10,000 bases of DNA from Rheinheimera sp. (GTDB lineage: Bacteria; Pseudomonadota; Gammaproteobacteria; Enterobacterales; Alteromonadaceae), in the NCBI RefSeq assembly GCF_020217005.1, contig NZ_JAIWOI010000294.1, positions 1 through 10,000 on the forward strand, given 5' to 3'. The translations under genes were made by a program, and so were the position numbers. Positions 1 to 6,727 of this stretch are shown here, one piece after another. How positions within the stretch are numbered: the first letter of the stretch is position 1; every line of letters starts with the position of its first letter. The notes beneath the pieces are model-generated. The model worked only from the letters and a program-made list of their open reading frames with translations. It did not search any database and had not been told where the DNA came from.

Positions 1-1229
1 CTTCAATGGCCGAATATGGCTATATAGTGTCTGATTTTCTTGATAACAAAATGGATATTCAGCACAGCTGGATAGCACCTAACATTCAGGCTTACCGCGA
101 TGCGTTAGTAGCTGAAGGTGTCACAGTGCCTACTTTGTTTGCCGCTCAGTCGAGTTATTCCATCGATCAGAGCATTTCCTCTGTTTATCTGATGACTGAT
201 TTTGAAACCGAAGTTGGCGGCTTAGCACTACGCGGTAATTTTGGTGGCCGTTATGAGCGCACTGAACGTGATATCAACACTTATATCACGGGCGATACCC
301 ACCCGGATAACGAAGAAATCAAGCTGGCGATAGGTGAAACTACTCAAAGCTTTGACTACAACAACTTCCTGCCTAGCGCCAACCTGGTCTTGGAGTTAAA
401 TGACGATATGCAGGTGCGTTTAGCGGCCGCTAAAGTGCTGGTGCGTCCTATGCTGACCTCCAACACTCAATTGGCCGCTTCTGAAACATCAGCGGCGAAC
501 TCCTTTGGTACCCGCACCTACACTGTGAACCTGGGGCAACCTGAACTGGCGGCGTTAACAGCAAATCAATTGGATTTGGGCTGGGAGTGGTATTACAGCG
601 AAGGTGACTCTTTTACGGTGAACCTATTCCAGAAGGACATCAAAAACGGCACTGTCAGTGAACTAATTTGTCCTGATCAATACGATGGCACCAACCTGAG
701 CATGCAAGGTTCTGATTGTGTTGACAGTGTTGGTAATATTTATGACATCACTGCCATTTATAACGACAGTTCAAAACTAACCGTCAAAGGCTATGAAGTG
801 GGCTGGAATCAGGGGTTCGATGCCTGGTTACCTGTGCCCGGTTTTGGCTTAAGCTCCAACTATACCCGTATTCTGGTGGACGAAAGTGAGGGATTCACAT
901 TAACCAACTCTTCAGAACAAACCTGGAATATCACAGGTTACTGGGAAAACGATCAATACAGCGCTCGCGTATCGTTAAACCATCGCAGTCCATATGTACA
1001 GGACAGCACAGATGCATTTTTTGCCCGGGAAGGCCGTACTGTTGAAGGTCGTAATCAGATCGATGTGCTGTTGGGCTGGAACATTAGCGAACAATGGTCT
1101 GTGCGTTTAGGCGCTCTGAACCTCAATGGCCAGGACGAAGAAGCTTATCGTGATGAGCAGACCCGTGCATGGCAAACCACCAGCGTGATAGGTCGTAGTT
1201 ATTATCTGGGCGTCAATTTCAGCCTGTAA
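1..1229 (+). CDS. TonB-dependent outer-membrane receptor, C-terminal part (5' end outside window)
   Basis: This is the beta-barrel end of a TonB-dependent receptor, which would take a ligand, here probably a GlcNAc-containing oligosaccharide, across the outer membrane using TonB energy. The reading frame is open to the left edge, so the first in-window ATG (position 6) is internal; the plug domain and any TonB box lie outside. About 408 residues are visible. They show barrel-like alternating strands and the family phrases LPSANLVLEL, GQPELAALTANQLDLGWEWY and SVRLGALNLN, which fit the Xanthomonas/Caulobacter-type receptors often linked to glycan loci (TIGR01782-like, from memory). Two cysteines about 18 residues apart (near codons at 678 and 717) may form a loop disulfide. 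The protein ends YYLGVNFSL, with Leu rather than the usual terminal Phe/Trp. A terminator follows at once. The GlcNAc-related ligand is inferred only from the neighbours. Confidence 0.9.
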   Translation, partial: SMAEYGYIVSDFLDNKMDIQHSWIAPNIQAYRDALVAEGVTVPTLFAAQSSYSIDQSISSVYLMTDFETEVGGLALRGNFGGRYERTERDINTYITGDTHPDNEEIKLAIGETTQSFDYNNFLPSANLVLELNDDMQVRLAAAKVLVRPMLTSNTQLAASETSAANSFGTRTYTVNLGQPELAALTANQLDLGWEWYYSEGDSFTVNLFQKDIKNGTVSELICPDQYDGTNLSMQGSDCVDSVGNIYDITAIYNDSSKLTVKGYEVGWNQGFDAWLPVPGFGLSSNYTRILVDESEGFTLTNSSEQTWNITGYWENDQYSARVSLNHRSPYVQDSTDAFFAREGRTVEGRNQIDVLLGWNISEQWSVRLGALNLNGQDEEAYRDEQTRAWQTTSVIGRSYYLGVNFSL

Positions 1230-1241
1230 AAACTACAACAG

Positions 1242-1270
1242 GAGCCAGCACATGGTGTTGGCTCTTTTAT
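1242..1270 (+). terminator. Rho-independent terminator after the TonB receptor gene
   Basis: A 10-bp stem, GAGCCAGCAC (1242-1251) with GTGTTGGCTC (1255-1264), contains one G-T pair and closes a three-base ATG loop. TTTTAT follows directly at 1265-1270. It begins 12 bases after the receptor stop codon. The short T-run suggests termination may be incomplete, so some read-through into the glycosidase gene is possible. Confidence 0.8.
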
Positions 1271-1291
1271 TGATCAGATTTTGCCTGATCA
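1271..1291 (+). repeat. Perfect 7-bp inverted repeat in the leader of the GH89 gene
   Basis: TGATCAG (1271-1277) and CTGATCA (1285-1291) form a perfect inverted repeat around a 7-base spacer. It sits between the upstream terminator and the glycosidase ribosome binding site. It could be an operator half-site pair or a small RNA hairpin. It does not resemble the AATGACA-type NagR operator that I recall from Xanthomonas and Shewanella. Function is unknown. Confidence 0.45.
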
Positions 1292-1301
1292 TCTGATTAG
1301 A

Positions 1302-1309
1302 AGAAGGAA
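1302..1309 (+). promoter_or_regulatory. Ribosome binding site that fixes the GH89 start at 1317
   Basis: AGAAGGAA at 1302-1309, with AAGGA at 1304-1308, lies 8 bases before ATG 1317. The frame is open back to a TTG at 1281, but that codon lies inside the inverted repeat, lacks a Shine-Dalgarno sequence and would put charged residues before the lipoprotein signal. Confidence 0.75.
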
Positions 1310-1316
1310 AATCCTC

Positions 1317-3590
1317 ATGTATTCGTTTCGTCTGAGTCTTGCCGGATGCTGTGTGGTGGCAGCGCTGCTGGGGGGTTGTTCGCCGGCTCAATCGCCTCCG
1401 CAAAACCAAACTACTGTCACGTCAGTGCTAACACCACAAGCCGAAAGTGCAGAAGTGGCCGCTGTACGGCAGTTATTTGAGCGTGTTGTCGGTCATGTAG
1501 TGCCTCAAGTGCATTTTAGTGTGCACCAGGACGACTTGTCTGACTGGTATCAGGTCGAAGCGCGGGATGGCCAGCTTTATGTCAGTGCCAATGCGTTGAC
1601 GGCCTTAAGTTACGGTACTTATGAGTATTTACGCCAAATTGGCGCCATGTCAGTCAGCTGGGAAGGCAAGCGTATTGCCATACCTGAAACCTTTGCAGAT
1701 TATCTGCCAGAACGAGTCAGTTCTTTATTTCAACAACGCGCTTATCTGAACGTGTGCGCTTATGGTTACAGTACACCCTGGTGGGGCTGGAGCCGATGGG
1801 AGCAGGAACTGGACTGGATGGCACTGCATGGTGTCAATAATCCTGTGGCTATGGAAGGTCAGGAGTTTGTCTGGCAACAACTCTGGCGTGAGTTTGGCGT
1901 GAAAGACGAAGAACTGGCGGGGTATTTTTCAGGTCCGGCTTTTACGCCCTGGCAGCGTATGGGCAATATTGAAGGGCATGAAGGCCCTTTGCCTCAGGCC
2001 TATATTGAGAAAAAACGTCAGCTGCAAAAGCAAATTATGGCGCGTATGGCCGACTACGGCATGAAGCCTGTGGTGCCCGCCTTTTCAGGTTATGTGCCCA
2101 AACAATTTAAAACCTTATTCCCGCAAGCAAAAATTTCCGCTATGCCGAAATGGTCTGGTTTTGCCAATGAAACTTATTGGCTGGACCCGGCTGATCCACT
2201 ATTTGCCAAAGTCGCCAAACGTTTCATTGAGCTTTATAACGCCGAATATGGTGAGCAGCAGTATTACCTGCTGGATGCTTTTAATGAAATGTTGCCGCCT
2301 GTGTCCGAAGACAAACGCTATCAGGATTTAGCGGGCTACGGCGCAGCCTTATACCAATCCTTGGCGCAGTCTGTGCCTGACGCCACCTGGGTGATGCAGG
2401 GCTGGATGTTTGGTTCGGATCAGCATTTTTGGGATCTAAAATCCATCGAAGCCTTTTTAAGCAAAGTGCCTGACCATAAGCTGATGATCCACGACATAGG
2501 CAATGACAGATTTGACGTCTGGCAAAAAGCCAAAGGCTTTTACAACAAAGACTGGGTTTTTGGTTTTATTCACAATTATGGTGGCAGTAACCCTGTGTAT
2601 GCCGACTTTGATTACTACAAAGAAAAAGTCGAGACCGCGTTGCACCATCCCGACAAAGGCAATCTGACGGGTTATGGTGTTTTCCCTGAAGGTATTCACA
2701 GCACATCAGTCGCTTATGAGTATATGTTTGATCTGGCATGGCAAGGGCAGGCCAAAGCCACAACGGACTGGCTGGAACACTACCTGAAAGCCCGTTATGG
2801 CGCTGTAAGTCCTGCTTTATTGTCGGCCTGGAACAAGCTTTACAAATCGGTTTACAGCACCAAATACTGGGAGCCTCGCTGGTGGGAAGGCTCGGCCGGA
2901 GCTTATTTGTTATTTAAACGTCCTTCTTTGGATTATCTGCGTTACACAGGCGCGCCTGGTAATCTGGCCTTATTGGATCAGGCGCTGCGTGAACTGGTGG
3001 CCTTGCCTGAAAACGAGCGCAGTGACTTACTGAAGTACGATTTGATTGATCTGACCCGTCATGCGGTGACTCAGCACATTGATATGTTGTTGCAGCACAG
3101 TATGCTGGCTTATCAGCAGGGCGATATAAAACAAGGTGATGACTGGCGACAGCAAGCCAAAGCGCTGATCCTGGGTGTGGATGCGCTGATTGGTGGTCAG
3201 CAGGAGAGCTTGCATAGTTGGGTAAAAGAGGCGCGCGATTATGCAGATAGGGCCGAATTGGCTGCTTTTTACGAACGCAATGCTAAACGTCAGGTCAGCA
3301 GTTGGGGCGGTTTCAAGCTAAAAGATTATGCCTCCAAAGCCTGGCAGGGCATGTACGCTGATTTTTATCTGCCCCGCTGGGAGCTGATGTTTGATGCGCA
3401 GCGCAAAGCCGCCCAGCAGGGCAAGGCTTTGGATAAAGCTGCGGTAGAGCAACAACTGGTGGAGTTTGAAGCAGCCTGGCTGGATCAGCCGTTAAAAGCA
3501 CCATTGGCACAACCTGCAGATGCTTATGCTGCAGTTGCTGCTTTACAGGCGTTAGTGACAGCCAGCAAAGCGCCACCTTCGAATCTGTAA
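1317..3590 (+). CDS. Alpha-N-acetylglucosaminidase (GH89, NAGLU-type), predicted lipoprotein
   Basis: This enzyme should hydrolyse non-reducing terminal alpha-linked GlcNAc, as in heparan sulfate or alpha-GlcNAc-capped mucin glycans. It has 757 residues, close to human NAGLU (about 743). The N-terminus is a lipoprotein signal with lipobox LGGC (Cys21). Ser follows the Cys, which suggests outer-membrane sorting. A small mixed N-terminal domain (about 35-130) precedes the catalytic barrel (about 135-490) and a helical C-terminal domain. In the barrel, AFNEMLPP holds Glu324, the expected acid/base, matching the NEM motif around human E316. The segment GVFPEGIHS holds Glu458, the expected nucleophile, matching human E446. 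Other family phrases are WGWSRWEQELDWMALHGVN and FIHNYGGS. The chosen ATG has a good ribosome binding site; an upstream TTG at 1281 is less likely. It starts 87 bases after the receptor and stands 67 bases before nagX. The family call is firm; the exact substrate is inferred. Confidence 0.93.
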   Translation: MYSFRLSLAGCCVVAALLGGCSPAQSPPQNQTTVTSVLTPQAESAEVAAVRQLFERVVGHVVPQVHFSVHQDDLSDWYQVEARDGQLYVSANALTALSYGTYEYLRQIGAMSVSWEGKRIAIPETFADYLPERVSSLFQQRAYLNVCAYGYSTPWWGWSRWEQELDWMALHGVNNPVAMEGQEFVWQQLWREFGVKDEELAGYFSGPAFTPWQRMGNIEGHEGPLPQAYIEKKRQLQKQIMARMADYGMKPVVPAFSGYVPKQFKTLFPQAKISAMPKWSGFANETYWLDPADPLFAKVAKRFIELYNAEYGEQQYYLLDAFNEMLPPVSEDKRYQDLAGYGAALYQSLAQSVPDATWVMQGWMFGSDQHFWDLKSIEAFLSKVPDHKLMIHDIGNDRFDVWQKAKGFYNKDWVFGFIHNYGGSNPVYADFDYYKEKVETALHHPDKGNLTGYGVFPEGIHSTSVAYEYMFDLAWQGQAKATTDWLEHYLKARYGAVSPALLSAWNKLYKSVYSTKYWEPRWWEGSAGAYLLFKRPSLDYLRYTGAPGNLALLDQALRELVALPENERSDLLKYDLIDLTRHAVTQHIDMLLQHSMLAYQQGDIKQGDDWRQQAKALILGVDALIGGQQESLHSWVKEARDYADRAELAAFYERNAKRQVSSWGGFKLKDYASKAWQGMYADFYLPRWELMFDAQRKAAQQGKALDKAAVEQQLVEFEAAWLDQPLKAPLAQPADAYAAVAALQALVTASKAPPSNL

Positions 3591-3612
3591 TCAGACCTGT
3601 AACTTTTTAACT

Positions 3613-3644
3613 TGCGCTGTGGCTGCCCGACTATGGGCAGCGCA
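3613..3644 (+). promoter_or_regulatory. Two mutually exclusive hairpins before the nagX ribosome binding site
   Basis: GCTGCCC (3622-3628) pairs perfectly with GGGCAGC (3635-3641) over a 6-base loop. TGCGCTG (3613-3619) pairs perfectly with CAGCGCA (3638-3644). Both use bases 3638-3641, so only one can form at a time. No T-run follows, so this is not a normal terminator. The structure ends three bases before the AGGA of nagX (3647-3650), so it could affect nagX translation or mRNA processing. The role is inferred from position only. Confidence 0.5.
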
Positions 3645-3646
3645 GC

Positions 3647-3650
3647 AGGA
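3647..3650 (+). promoter_or_regulatory. Ribosome binding site that fixes the nagX start at 3658
   Basis: AGGA at 3647-3650 is 7 bases before ATG 3658. The open frame extends back to a GTG at 3619, but that start would lie inside the hairpin region and add 13 residues that are not typical of the family. Confidence 0.7.
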
Positions 3651-3657
3651 ATTGATT

Positions 3658-4734
3658 ATGCAAGCACAACGTTTACTGGCGTTAGATTTATTCAGGGGCC
3701 TGACCATTATTCTGATGATTATGGTCAATAGTCCCAATACCTATGGTGAGTTTTCCCATGCCTATTGGGATGGAGTGACTTTCGCCGATTTTATCTTCCC
3801 GTTTTTTGTGATCATTGTTGGTGTGGCCATTGCCATTGGCATGCGGCCTGTGCAGCGCAGTGCTGCGGAGATATCTGCACTGCGTGTCAAAGTGCTTCGC
3901 CGCACTTTGATCATGTTCGGCTTAGGCATTATCGTCAACCTGATGTATCTGAAGTTTGCCGATATCCGTATCTTAGGCGTGCTGCAACGTATTGCTGTGG
4001 TGTACCTGGTGTGCTCCTTTTTGGCTATGCAGTGCAGTACTAAAAGACTAGTGCAGATCATGGGTTTTATTCTGGTCAGCTACTGGTTGCTGATATTGCT
4101 GGTGCCAGCGCCCGGTTTAGCCGCTGGACAACTGGAGCGGGGCGCTAACCTGATCAACTGGTTTGATAGTGCCTTTTTACCCGGCATGTTATGGCGTGGC
4201 AGCTGGGACCCTGAAGGGATACTGAGTACCTATCCAGCTATTGCCAGCGGTTTATTTGGTGTACTGATGGGACGGCTTGTGCTTGAGTATAAACAACAGT
4301 TGCCACAACTGGTGATGTCGTTGTTTGTACTAGGTTTTTCCAGCTTTTTACTTGGCTGCCTCTGGAGTTTGTTTTTCCCGTTTATAAAGCAAATCTGGAG
4401 CAGTTCTTTTGTGTTGGTCACCAGTGGTATGGCAAGTATGGTGCTGGCTCTGCTGATTTGGTGTTCTGACGTCAAAGGCTACCAACAGTTGAACCGTATT
4501 CCGCTGATCTTTGGTGCCAACGCTATAGTGGCTTATGTGCTGCATGTCGCATTGGAAAAACTGCTGGAAGTGCCTGTGGCTGGTCAGTCTGTGCATGGCG
4601 CTTATCAGCACTGGGTGGCGGCTTTGGGCTGGAATCAGTTTTTCAGTGTTGGCGTCTGGATCACCGCTTTTCTTGTGCTCTGTTATCTGCCGGTCTGGTG
4701 GCTGTATCAGCGCAAAATTTTCGTAAAAATTTAA
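3658..4734 (+). CDS. nagX: NagX: HGSNAT-like (DUF5009/YeiB-related) multi-pass inner-membrane protein
   Basis: The protein has 358 residues and about ten hydrophobic segments, so it sits in the inner membrane. It resembles the catalytic part of human heparan-alpha-glucosaminide N-acetyltransferase (HGSNAT), which transfers acetyl from cytosolic acetyl-CoA to terminal alpha-glucosamine on the far side of the membrane. Shared phrases, compared from memory, are ALDLFRGLTI (8-17), SHAYWDGVTFADFIFPFF (33-50, with His34 at the place of the human active-site His), GVLQRIAVVY (107-116), DPEGIL (184-189), IKQIWSSSF (243-251) and GANAIVAYVLH (286-296, with Asn288 and His296). NagX is a common member of GlcNAc loci in Shewanella and Xanthomonas, where its job is not settled; transport of GlcNAc or oligosaccharide has been suggested. 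Here it follows a GH89 gene directly, which favours an acetyltransferase role. It ends in an isoleucine codon and TAA, 95 bases before nagK. Confidence 0.88.
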   Translation: MQAQRLLALDLFRGLTIILMIMVNSPNTYGEFSHAYWDGVTFADFIFPFFVIIVGVAIAIGMRPVQRSAAEISALRVKVLRRTLIMFGLGIIVNLMYLKFADIRILGVLQRIAVVYLVCSFLAMQCSTKRLVQIMGFILVSYWLLILLVPAPGLAAGQLERGANLINWFDSAFLPGMLWRGSWDPEGILSTYPAIASGLFGVLMGRLVLEYKQQLPQLVMSLFVLGFSSFLLGCLWSLFFPFIKQIWSSSFVLVTSGMASMVLALLIWCSDVKGYQQLNRIPLIFGANAIVAYVLHVALEKLLEVPVAGQSVHGAYQHWVAALGWNQFFSVGVWITAFLVLCYLPVWWLYQRKIFVKI

Positions 4735-4747
4735 TCTTTTCAGGTCA

Positions 4748-4780
4748 GGCAGACCAGCTGGTTTTGGCAGCTGGTGTGCC
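4748..4780 (+). promoter_or_regulatory. Strong hairpin between nagX and nagK without a T-run
   Basis: GGCAGACCAGCTG (4748-4760) pairs with CAGCTGGTGTGCC (4768-4780): 12 of 13 positions pair, with one G/G mismatch, over a 7-base GTTTTGG loop. The inner 8 bp are perfect. The bases that follow (CTTGGCTTGTCC) are not a T-run, so intrinsic termination is unlikely. Likely roles are an mRNA stability or processing element, or a partial block that sets different levels for the upstream and nagK-onward genes. I saw no convincing promoter in 4735-4829; TAATAT at 4819-4824 lacks a -35 partner at proper spacing. Confidence 0.6.
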
Positions 4781-4829
4781 CTTGGCTTGTCCAAAAACAG
4801 ACCTAAAAGCGGAAAGGGTAATATAACAG

Positions 4830-5732
4830 ATGCAACAAATAGCTCTGCAACACGAACAACTTTTTATTGGTGTGGATGGTGGCGGTACTAAATGTAAAGC
4901 CAGGTTGGAAAGTCGCAGCGGTGCTTTATTGGCCGAAGCAGTGACCGGACCAGCCAACCCGGCAACAGATTTTACTTTGGCAGTTGATTCCATTCTTCAG
5001 GCTTGTGAGCAAGTCCTGCAGCAGGCGGGTTACCCCATAACCGCTTTGGCTTGTTGTCATGTTGTGATGGGGTTAGCAGGCGTGAACGTACCTCGTATCC
5101 ACAGCCAAATGCAAAACTGGTCTCATCCTTTTGCCAGCCTAACAGTAACCACTGATTTGCATATTGCGTGTTTAGGTGCCCATGCTGGCAGGGAAGGTGC
5201 AATTTTGATTACAGGGACAGGCACAGCCGCTTTTTCGATAGTAGACAAAAAGCAGTCATATTTTAGTGCACAGGGGTTTCCGCTTGGAGACAGAAGCAGT
5301 GGGGCCTGGTTTGGCTGGCAGGCAGTCTGTGCCACTTTGGATAGTCTGGATGGCCTAACCAACGAGACGGAATTAACGAACACTATCTGCCGCGCTTTAG
5401 GGGTAAGAAGCAACACTGATTTGATCAGTTGCTGCCTGAGTTACAAAGCAACGGACTATGCCCAGCTTGCGCCATTAGTTTTAAGGTTTCAACAGCTTGG
5501 TGACCCGCTGGCACTGGATATTACCAAGCGTGGCATGGACTATATACAGGCACTATTTCTACGGTTACTGAAAACCGGAGCTGGCCGCGTCGCCATGCTA
5601 GGGGGGCTGGCACCTTTTTTAGCCGATTTATTACCAGAAGAGTTAAAACAACATCTCAGCCCAGTGTTGGGTCCACCAGAGGTTGGCGCTGTGACGCTGG
5701 CCCGACAGCTTTTTACGGAGAAATCAGCATGA
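4830..5732 (+). CDS. nagK: N-acetylglucosamine kinase, BadF/BadG/BcrA/BcrD ATPase type
   Basis: It phosphorylates cytoplasmic GlcNAc with ATP to give GlcNAc-6-P, the entry step after import. The 300-residue protein has the ASKHA fold marks: phosphate-1 loop GVDGGGTKCK (Asp16, GGGT 17-20), TTDLHIACLGAH with Asp109 as likely catalytic base (comparable to Asp107 of human NAGK), phosphate-2 loop ITGTGTA (127-133), GDRSSGAWFGW (153-163) and an adenosine-site MLGGL near 256-260. PPEVGAVTLA closes the domain. It belongs to the BadF/eukaryotic-NAGK branch, not the ROK family of E. coli NagK. The ribosome binding site GGAAAGG (4811-4817) is 12 bases from the ATG, rather far, so translation may be modest. 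It overlaps nagB-II by 4 bases. A related glucosamine kinase activity cannot be excluded, but the operon with nagA and nagP supports GlcNAc. Confidence 0.9.
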   Translation: MQQIALQHEQLFIGVDGGGTKCKARLESRSGALLAEAVTGPANPATDFTLAVDSILQACEQVLQQAGYPITALACCHVVMGLAGVNVPRIHSQMQNWSHPFASLTVTTDLHIACLGAHAGREGAILITGTGTAAFSIVDKKQSYFSAQGFPLGDRSSGAWFGWQAVCATLDSLDGLTNETELTNTICRALGVRSNTDLISCCLSYKATDYAQLAPLVLRFQQLGDPLALDITKRGMDYIQALFLRLLKTGAGRVAMLGGLAPFLADLLPEELKQHLSPVLGPPEVGAVTLARQLFTEKSA

Positions 5733-6727
5733 CCTTGATGCGACAGGAAGCCAGTGAAAGCTGGCAGAAGATTGAACAACAAAATCAGAGTAATACAGCT
5801 CTGTATCAACAATTGGCAGAAAGGATCAGGGCTTTCGATCCGGCTTTTGTTTATATGGTGGGGCGTGGCACCTCCGACCACGCCGGTGTCTTTGCCCGTT
5901 ATCTGATTGAAGTAGAAGTGGGTCTGGTTGTAGCAGCTGCTGCCCCTTCAGTGGCCAGTTTGTTCTCGAAGCAGCTCAAGCTAAACCAAGCTTTGGTGTT
6001 GCTGATTTCTCAATCAGGACGTAGTGAAGATTTGCTGGCTCAGGGCAGAGCAGCCAAACAAAGTGGTGCTTTAGTAGTGGCATTGGTGAATGACATCAGT
6101 TCGCCGTTGGCTGCTTTAGCAGATTATGCCATCCCTCTTCTGGCCGGCCCTGAAAAAGCAGTGGCAGCGACCAAAAGTTATCTTTGTACCTTATCCGCCT
6201 TGCTGCAGCTAGTGGCGCACTGGAAACAGGATCAGGTGTTGCTGGATGCGTTAGCAACTTTACCCGCAGCGTTGCAACAGGTACTGGAGCAACCAGCCCA
6301 GCTGCATGCTGCACAGATCAGTAGGCTGCGGCACTGTGTGGTGCTTGGCCGTGCCTTTGGTTATGCCATCTCCAGAGAAATAGCGCTGAAAATTAAAGAA
6401 GTCTGTGGTATTCAGGCCGAGGCTTTTAGTAGTGCAGAGTTTTTGCATGGCCCTATTTCATTATTAAATCAGCCGTTGACACTGTTGAACGTGCAGTTGA
6501 ATGATGAGAGCAGTGCAGCGCATCATGCGCAAATTGAGGAAGTAAAAAAACGTGGTGGCCTGGTACTGCCCCTGGCTTTGAATATGCAGCAACAGGCCAT
6601 TCATCCGCGCTTACAGCCTTTGTTGTTAATGCAGCGTTTTTATTTGGATATCGAAGCCGTAGCTCTGGCGCTAGGCCAGAATCCGGATGCACCTGTTGGC
6701 TTGAATAAAGTGACCAGTACGCTATGA
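5729..6727 (+). CDS. nagB-II: Glucosamine-6-phosphate deaminase, SIS-domain type (NagB-II)
   Basis: It converts glucosamine-6-phosphate to fructose-6-phosphate and ammonia, the last step to glycolysis, in the cytoplasm. The 332 residues contain two SIS domains and no glutaminase domain, so it looks like the isomerase half of GlmS. The first domain has GRGTSDHAG (45-53), the phosphate-binding SQSGRSEDLL (94-103) and GPEKAVAATKSY (140-151). The second has GRAFGYAISREIALKIKEV (207-225) with Glu224, equivalent to the GlmS catalytic Glu, and EFLHGP (237-242) with His240. It is unrelated to classical E. coli NagB; this replacement is known from Shewanella. The start ATG overlaps the nagK stop as ATGA and is preceded by ACGGAG (5715-5720) at 8 bases; Met4 is a less likely start. 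It overlaps nagA by 4 bases. A GlmS-like or fructoselysine-deglycase-like role is possible but does not fit the neighbours. Confidence 0.92.
   Translation: MTLMRQEASESWQKIEQQNQSNTALYQQLAERIRAFDPAFVYMVGRGTSDHAGVFARYLIEVEVGLVVAAAAPSVASLFSKQLKLNQALVLLISQSGRSEDLLAQGRAAKQSGALVVALVNDISSPLAALADYAIPLLAGPEKAVAATKSYLCTLSALLQLVAHWKQDQVLLDALATLPAALQQVLEQPAQLHAAQISRLRHCVVLGRAFGYAISREIALKIKEVCGIQAEAFSSAEFLHGPISLLNQPLTLLNVQLNDESSAAHHAQIEEVKKRGGLVLPLALNMQQQAIHPRLQPLLLMQRFYLDIEAVALALGQNPDAPVGLNKVTSTL

Noticed and set aside
1270..1297. Possible promoter with TTGATC (-35) and TCTGAT (-10)
   Set aside because: The -10 match is weak, and a transcript would start almost at the ribosome binding site, leaving an unlikely short leader.
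1281..1316. Upstream TTG start for the GH89 gene
   Set aside because: It would extend the protein by 12 charged residues before a textbook lipoprotein signal and lacks a ribosome binding site; ATG 1317 has one.
4348..4794. 148-codon open frame on the minus strand across the end of nagX
   Set aside because: It lies antisense to a well-supported membrane protein gene, has no family resemblance and no plausible ribosome binding site.
4819..4824. TAATAT as a -10 box for a nagK promoter
   Set aside because: No TTGACA-like element lies 16-18 bases upstream, and the transcript would start at or inside the nagK start codon.
5540..5881. 113-codon minus-strand open frame across the nagK/nagB-II junction
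   Set aside because: It overlaps two solid genes that are translationally coupled, and shows no protein-like features.
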